Below, piece by piece: positions 59,826 to 64,000 of a stretch of 64,000 nucleotides of DNA. The stretch is from Tenacibaculum finnmarkense genomovar ulcerans. Its GTDB lineage: Bacteria; Bacteroidota; Bacteroidia; Flavobacteriales; Flavobacteriaceae. Each line of letters opens with the position of its first letter. Positions within the stretch are counted from its first letter, which is position 1. The notes under the pieces are model-generated. The model had not been told where the DNA came from. It made no database searches and saw only the letters and a program-made list of their open reading frames with translations. Both the position numbers and the translations under genes were made by a program. The stretch is from positions 99,509 through 163,508 of the forward strand of contig NZ_OENE01000035.1 of the NCBI RefSeq assembly GCF_900239495.1, written 5' to 3'.

Positions 59826-60788
59826 ATGTATCTTTTGAACGAACGTATCTTTGAATTAACAGAAATTGATCCAAATGAATTTTTTGGAGCGCAAGATAGT
59901 ACTATTACAACGCTAAAAAAGTATTTTCCAAAAGTTAAAATTGTATCTAGAGGAAATAAATTAAAATTATATGGCGAACCTGAAATTTTAGATGAGTTAG
60001 AAAAACGTTTAGGCATGCTAATTAAGTATTTTAATAAGTACAATAAATTAGATGAAAATAGTATTGAACGTATTTTAACAGCCACAGGAAAAGAAGAAGA
60101 ATTTAGAAAGTCGGCTAAAATAGAAGGCGTTTTAGTGCATGGCGTTAATGGTAATTTAATAAAAGCACAAACCTCAAATCAACGGAAAATGGTTGATTTA
60201 ATGAGTAAAAATGATATGCTTTTTGCCGTAGGTCCTGCGGGAACAGGTAAAACATATACTGCGGTGGCTTTGGCTGTAAAAGCATTGAAAGAAAAAGAAG
60301 TCCGTAAAATAATATTAACACGTCCTGCGGTAGAATCGGGCGAAAACTTAGGGTTTTTACCTGGCGATTTAAAAGAAAAATTAGATCCGTACATGCAACC
60401 TTTATATGACGCTTTGCGTGATATGATTCCTCATGAAAAATTAGAATCGCATATTGAAAAAGGCATCATTCAAATTGCTCCGTTGGCATTTATGCGTGGA
60501 AGAACGCTAGACAACGCTTTTGTTATTTTAGATGAAGCGCAGAATACGACCCATAATCAGATGAAAATGTTTTTAACAAGAATGGGGAAAAATGCAAAGT
60601 TTATTATTACTGGCGATCCTGGGCAAATAGATTTACCACGTAAACAGGTTTCAGGTTTAAAAGAAGCTTTGTTGGCATTAAAAGATATTAACGGTATTGC
60701 CCAAGTATATCTTGATGATAAAGATGTAGTGCGTCATCGATTGATTAAAAAAATTATTAAAGCTTATAAAAGTATCGAAACGGAGTAA
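59826..60788 (+). CDS. phoH: PhoH family ATPase
   Basis: A 320-residue P-loop protein. The N-terminal KH-like region (FFGAQDSTITTLKKYFPKVK, IVSRGNKLKLYGEPEILDEL) precedes the ATPase: Walker A AVGPAGTGKTYTAVALAVKA, TRPAVESGENLGFLPGDLKE, FVILDEAQNTTHNQMKMFLT and ITGDPGQIDLPR. PhoH proteins are thought to be RNA helicase/ATPases linked to RNA turnover and, in some bacteria, phosphate starvation. It is divergent from the SAM hydrolase gene and monocistronic with a strong terminator. Confidence 0.96.
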   Translation: MYLLNERIFELTEIDPNEFFGAQDSTITTLKKYFPKVKIVSRGNKLKLYGEPEILDELEKRLGMLIKYFNKYNKLDENSIERILTATGKEEEFRKSAKIEGVLVHGVNGNLIKAQTSNQRKMVDLMSKNDMLFAVGPAGTGKTYTAVALAVKALKEKEVRKIILTRPAVESGENLGFLPGDLKEKLDPYMQPLYDALRDMIPHEKLESHIEKGIIQIAPLAFMRGRTLDNAFVILDEAQNTTHNQMKMFLTRMGKNAKFIITGDPGQIDLPRKQVSGLKEALLALKDINGIAQVYLDDKDVVRHRLIKKIIKAYKSIETE

Positions 60789-60814
60789 CGCCTGTTTTTT
60801 TATCTTCAGAAATT

Positions 60815-60857
60815 AAAAGACTATTTAAACGAATGAGCCGTTTAAATAGTCTTTTTT
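60815..60857 (+). terminator. Terminator after phoH
   Basis: AAAAGACTATTTAAACG (60815-60831) pairs perfectly with CGTTTAAATAGTCTTTT (60839-60855), a 17-bp stem with T tail. Confidence 0.92.
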
Positions 60858-60970
60858 AATTAAAAAAAATGTTTGGTATTATAGCGTAGAAGTTATCTTT
60901 AATTTATACTATATTGATTAAATTTGTTGAAAAAAAACACCCGATGATAAACATGGCAAGCATGACAAAC

Positions 60971-62434
60971 ATGATACATAAAATTTTATTTCATATTAGT
61001 ATTCTATTAATAAGTACGCTGTTATCATGCTCTTCAAATGGTATTAAAAATAATGAATTATCAGAAAATAATGATTTAAATGAAGGAGTAGAAAAGAAAG
61101 TAACGATATTTTTTGTAAATGATCAACATGCTCAGTTAGATAACTTTGCGAAAATAAAGTATTTAATAGATAAGGAAAAAGAGACTAAAAATGTTATCGT
61201 TGCTTGTAGTGGCGATATGTTTTCAGGAAGCCCCGTAGTTGATAATTATAAAGACAATCAAGGTTTTCCGATGATTGATGTGATGAATAAAGTAGGTTTT
61301 GATGTATCAGTATTAGGAAATCACGAATTTGATTATGGCGAAGCCACATTAAAAAAGCGGATAGAGCAAGCTAATTTTAATTGGGTCTGCGCGAATGTAG
61401 ACATGTTAAATTCAGGAGTTCCGCAGCCAAATGAATTTTATACGGTTTCAAAAAATGATATAAAAATTACTTTTTTAGGCTTGGTGGAAACCAACGGAAA
61501 AAAGAACGGAACAATTCCTTCTACCCATCCATGGAAAGTTAAAAAAATGAAATTTGAACGTCCAGAAACGATCGTAAATAAATATAAAGATGTTAAAAAA
61601 TCAGAAGATTCCGATCTTTTTATCGCATTAACACATTTAGGACACACAAGTAGTCGTAATTTAGGCGATGTTCAATTAGCGAATAAATTTCCTTACTTCG
61701 ATTTAATTATAGGCGGGCATTCGCATCAAGAAATTAATACAAAAGAAAACGGAATTCCTATTTATCAATCAGGTTCTTATTTAAAAAAATTAGGAAAAAT
61801 AGAACTATCTGTAAAAAATAAATCCATTATCAGTAGCAAGTACACGCTTATTAATTTAGAGGAGGTTTTAGAATATGACCAAGAGCTGAAGAGCGTTATT
61901 GATACATATAATAATGTACCCGAATTAGAAGAAGTAATAGGAAATTCATTAATTAACCACCAAAGAAATCAAGTAGGGTGTTTATATGCCGATGCGCTTA
62001 AAGCAACCATGAATGTAACAGTTTCTTTTCAAAATACAGGAGGGATTAGAAGTTCGTTAAATCAAGGAGCGATTACCAAAAGAGACATCTATACTATTGA
62101 ACCATTTAATAACGGAACTGTTAAATACGAAATGACTATCGGGCAAATCAAAAATTTTTTAATAGAATCGAAGTCGGGCTTTTATTATTCAGGTATTCAA
62201 ATTAAAAAAATAGGAAGGGTTATTGAAATTAGAGATGAATTAGGAAATCTGTTAGACTATAATACCGTTGTTTCGGTAGGTTTAACCGATTATATACCCG
62301 CTGTTTATGATAATTTATTTCCCGAAAATAGCGAGGTTCAAAATCTTTCGGCAGCAGCATCCATAATAAGTTATATAAAAAATACCAATCCGCAGGTAAA
62401 TTATCCTAATTGTGGTAATTATTTTAGATATTAA
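60971..62434 (+). CDS. 5'-nucleotidase/UshA-type metallophosphatase lipoprotein
   Basis: The start at 60971 (MIHKILFHISILLISTLLSC) gives a clean lipoprotein signal and 487 residues; in-frame ATGs at 60944, 60953 and 60962 and a TTG at 60914 are alternatives. The N-terminal calcineurin-like domain has FFVNDQHAQ (metal Asp-His), ACSGDMFSG, LGNHEFDYGE, ALTHLGHTSS and IIGGHSHQEI. The C-terminal 5_nucleotid_C domain has DALKATMNVTVSFQNTGGIR and IYTIEPFNNGTVKYEMT. It should hydrolyse nucleotides at the cell envelope. Closely repeated ATGs near the start make the true start uncertain. It lies upstream of purC, though on a separate transcript. Confidence 0.92.
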   Translation: MIHKILFHISILLISTLLSCSSNGIKNNELSENNDLNEGVEKKVTIFFVNDQHAQLDNFAKIKYLIDKEKETKNVIVACSGDMFSGSPVVDNYKDNQGFPMIDVMNKVGFDVSVLGNHEFDYGEATLKKRIEQANFNWVCANVDMLNSGVPQPNEFYTVSKNDIKITFLGLVETNGKKNGTIPSTHPWKVKKMKFERPETIVNKYKDVKKSEDSDLFIALTHLGHTSSRNLGDVQLANKFPYFDLIIGGHSHQEINTKENGIPIYQSGSYLKKLGKIELSVKNKSIISSKYTLINLEEVLEYDQELKSVIDTYNNVPELEEVIGNSLINHQRNQVGCLYADALKATMNVTVSFQNTGGIRSSLNQGAITKRDIYTIEPFNNGTVKYEMTIGQIKNFLIESKSGFYYSGIQIKKIGRVIEIRDELGNLLDYNTVVSVGLTDYIPAVYDNLFPENSEVQNLSAAASIISYIKNTNPQVNYPNCGNYFRY

Positions 62435-62518
62435 GCAATTGTTTAAATTTCATTTAAAAACGTTTTTATATCCTTTTATTCTTTATCAGAAAGAAATAAA
62501 AACCAAAAATAAATACCA

Positions 62519-62526
62519 TATTTTTG
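62519..62526 (+). promoter_or_regulatory. -7 element of purC
   Basis: TATTTTTG fits TAnnTTTG, 38 bases before the purC ATG. No clear TTG partner. Confidence 0.45.
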
Positions 62527-62563
62527 CAATCAACAACACAGTTAACAACACAACAAAAAAAGT

Positions 62564-63511
62564 ATGAATACAATTAACGAAACTAACTTTCAATTTCCAA
62601 AGCAAAAGTCGGTTTATAAAGGTAAGGTAAGAGAGGTTTATAATATAGATGACGAGTTATTGGTAATGATAGCTTCTGACAGATTATCTGCTTTTGATGT
62701 GGTTTTACCACGTCAAATTCCTTATAAAGGGCAAATTTTAAATCAGATAGCAACCAAAATGATGAACGAAACCGCTCAGGTTGTTCCAAATTGGTTACAC
62801 GCAACGCCTGATGAAAATGTAGCTGTAGGGCATTTATGTGAGCCTTTTAAGGTAGAAATGGTTATCCGTGGGTATATGTCAGGGCATGCAGCACGTGAAT
62901 ATAAAGCTGGTAAAAGGGTTTTATGTGGCGTTGAAATGGCGGAAGGAATGAAGGAAAATGATCAGTTTCCAACACCAATAATTACGCCTTCAACAAAGGC
63001 TGAAAACGGCGATCATGATCAAGATATTACTCGTGAAGAAATTTTATCTAAAAATGTGGTTTCTGAAGAAGATTATATCATCTTAGAAAAATATACTAGA
63101 AATTTATTTCAAAAAGGAACAGAAATAGCTGCTTCTCGTGGGTTAATTTTAGTAGATACTAAATATGAATTTGGTAAAACAAAAGATGGTAAAATTGTTT
63201 TAATTGATGAAATTCACACACCAGATTCTTCTCGTTATTTTTATGCCGATGGATATGCTGAACGTCAAGAAAAAGGAGTGCCACAAAAGCAATTGTCAAA
63301 AGAATTTGTACGTCAGTGGTTAATTGAAAATGATTTTCAAGGAAAAGACGGGCAGGCAATTCCTGAAATGTCAGACGAAAAAGTTACCGAAATTTCAAAC
63401 AGATATATTGAATTATACGAGCAAATTACAGGAGAGAAATTTGTAAAAGCAAATACTGAAAATGTATTAAATCGTATTGAAAAAAACGTTGTTAATTTTT
63501 TAAATGGATAG
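62564..63511 (+). CDS. purC: Phosphoribosylaminoimidazole-succinocarboxamide synthase
   Basis: A 315-residue SAICAR synthetase of purine synthesis. It joins aspartate to CAIR with ATP. Motifs are [94 protein letters not shown] and [19 protein letters not shown]. It is of the longer (about 300-residue) type usual in Bacteroidota. Its stop overlaps the next gene's start by 8 bases. Confidence 0.98.
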   Translation: MNTINETNFQFPKQKSVYKGKVREVYNIDDELLVMIASDRLSAFDVVLPRQIPYKGQILNQIATKMMNETAQVVPNWLHATPDENVAVGHLCEPFKVEMVIRGYMSGHAAREYKAGKRVLCGVEMAEGMKENDQFPTPIITPSTKAENGDHDQDITREEILSKNVVSEEDYIILEKYTRNLFQKGTEIAASRGLILVDTKYEFGKTKDGKIVLIDEIHTPDSSRYFYADGYAERQEKGVPQKQLSKEFVRQWLIENDFQGKDGQAIPEMSDEKVTEISNRYIELYEQITGEKFVKANTENVLNRIEKNVVNFLNG

Positions 63512-63896
63512 CAACAAAATAAGTATTCGCCCGGTATTAAATTTATCCTCTGAAATTCCTGTAGAAGATTTTCAGAATAAAACAATACGCCCAATTTTAA
63601 AATTACAACACGAACTGCTTTTGCAATTTTTTATCTTTTTCTGTAAAAGTCAAAAAGTAGATATCGTACATATCGAAAAAGAAAAATTTAATAAAGCGGT
63701 AAATAGTATCACCAAGAAAAATATCAATTTAAAAAATCAGTTTTTAGGGTTGATTATCGGGCAGTTTACCGTGGGTGAATTTGAATTTTATAAAGATAAT
63801 AATACCGATATCAATAAAAGAATTTTAATGATGATTGGGCAACGAATTAAAGACAGCCAATTAGAAATTAAAAGTTTTAAAACAGATAGCAATTAA
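63504..63896 (+). CDS. Small conserved flavobacterial protein of unknown function
   Basis: A 130-residue soluble protein. The pattern [40 protein letters not shown] and [20 protein letters not shown], then GQRIKDSQ, recurs in flavobacterial proteins sometimes labelled glyoxalase; I see no VOC-domain metal motif to support that name. It is predicted helical and cytoplasmic. It overlaps purC by 8 bases and precedes fabV by 27 bases. Confidence 0.78.
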   Translation: MDSNKISIRPVLNLSSEIPVEDFQNKTIRPILKLQHELLLQFFIFFCKSQKVDIVHIEKEKFNKAVNSITKKNINLKNQFLGLIIGQFTVGEFEFYKDNNTDINKRILMMIGQRIKDSQLEIKSFKTDSN

Positions 63897-63923
63897 TAAA
63901 AATTAATAAGAAATTAGTTAAAA

Positions 63924-64000
63924 ATGATAATAGAGCCAAGAACTAGAGGATTTATTTGTTTAACATCTCATCCAACGGGTTGTGAGCAAAATGTAAAAGA
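63924..64000 (+). CDS. fabV: Trans-2-enoyl-CoA/enoyl-ACP reductase FabV, 5' end only
   Basis: The window ends after 25 codons: MIIEPRTRGFICLTSHPTGC followed by EQNVK. This is the highly conserved N-terminus of FabV/TER, an NADH-dependent enoyl reductase that completes fatty acid elongation or reduces crotonyl-CoA. The rest of the gene lies beyond the window. Confidence 0.88.
   Translation, partial: MIIEPRTRGFICLTSHPTGCEQNVK

Noticed and set aside
63337..63594. 85-residue minus-strand reading frame across the purC end
   Set aside because: Antisense to purC and to the overlapping small gene.
63504..63896. Glyoxalase label
   Set aside because: No VOC-fold metal-binding pattern is visible; the name seems inherited from old annotation.

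Overview
The window is chromosomal DNA of a marine-type Flavobacteriaceae bacterium (Bacteroidota), something like Tenacibaculum or Polaribacter. The lineage is inferred from several signs. The DNA is very AT-rich. There are type IX secretion (T9SS) cargo proteins with type A and type B C-terminal sorting signals, and gliding genes gldF and gldG. Promoters follow the Bacteroidota TTG-N17..21-TAnnTTTG pattern. The ribosomal pair rpmB-rpmG is followed by the small DUF4295 gene and ftsY. Shine-Dalgarno sequences are largely absent. No tRNA, rRNA, CRISPR array, insertion sequence or prophage was seen.

Layout, 1-21 kb: the sucC 3' end; a large Asp-box T9SS cargo gene with a tiny signal-peptide-like gene behind it (below common ORF length cut-offs); a small lipoprotein; a small exported protein; uvrB; a type B T9SS protein; a second copy of the tiny gene behind a giant PKD/M43 metalloprotease T9SS cargo gene; three tandem cold-shock genes encoding identical proteins; ywbE; a lytic transglycosylase; an alpha/beta hydrolase; mtaB. 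21-32 kb: a GNAT gene, a broken monooxygenase-like gene running into a family 5 solute-binding lipoprotein without an ATG, then a minus-strand block (TPR-OmpA fusion, ribH, mutL, two rhomboids, an EEP phosphatase), then recF and dciA-like genes. 32-46 kb: M1 peptidase, SDR, transaldolase-like fsa, menD, a short S1 RNA-binding protein, a degenerate esterase-like protein, menB, FAH-family, cinA, rpmB-rpmG-DUF4295-ftsY, a hypothetical exported protein, rimO.

47.5-53 kb is the least ordinary region. A consensus promoter precedes a tightly packed three-gene operon: an Hsp70-like ATPase fused to a TPR-like tail, a compact UvrD-type SF1 helicase, and a 599-residue protein with no recognised domain. 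It lies directly against the 5' end of a conserved TIGR02757-type gene that is left with a TTG start. I recognise no named system with this composition. A stress-response or defence cassette is a reasonable hypothesis, but it is inference.

53-64 kb: HI0933-type flavoprotein, an aquaporin with an NPV second motif, the SAM hydrolase-GNAT-gldF-gldG operon, phoH, a 5'-nucleotidase lipoprotein, purC, a small conserved gene, and the 5' end of fabV.

Non-coding structure: hairpin terminators at many operon ends; an about 90-bp hairpin element present twice in opposite orientation (45.75 kb and 55.76 kb); short CGTCA...TGACG palindromic elements; and a hairpin-bearing 5' leader shared by the three cold-shock genes. 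All functional calls come from reading the sequence, without database searches.
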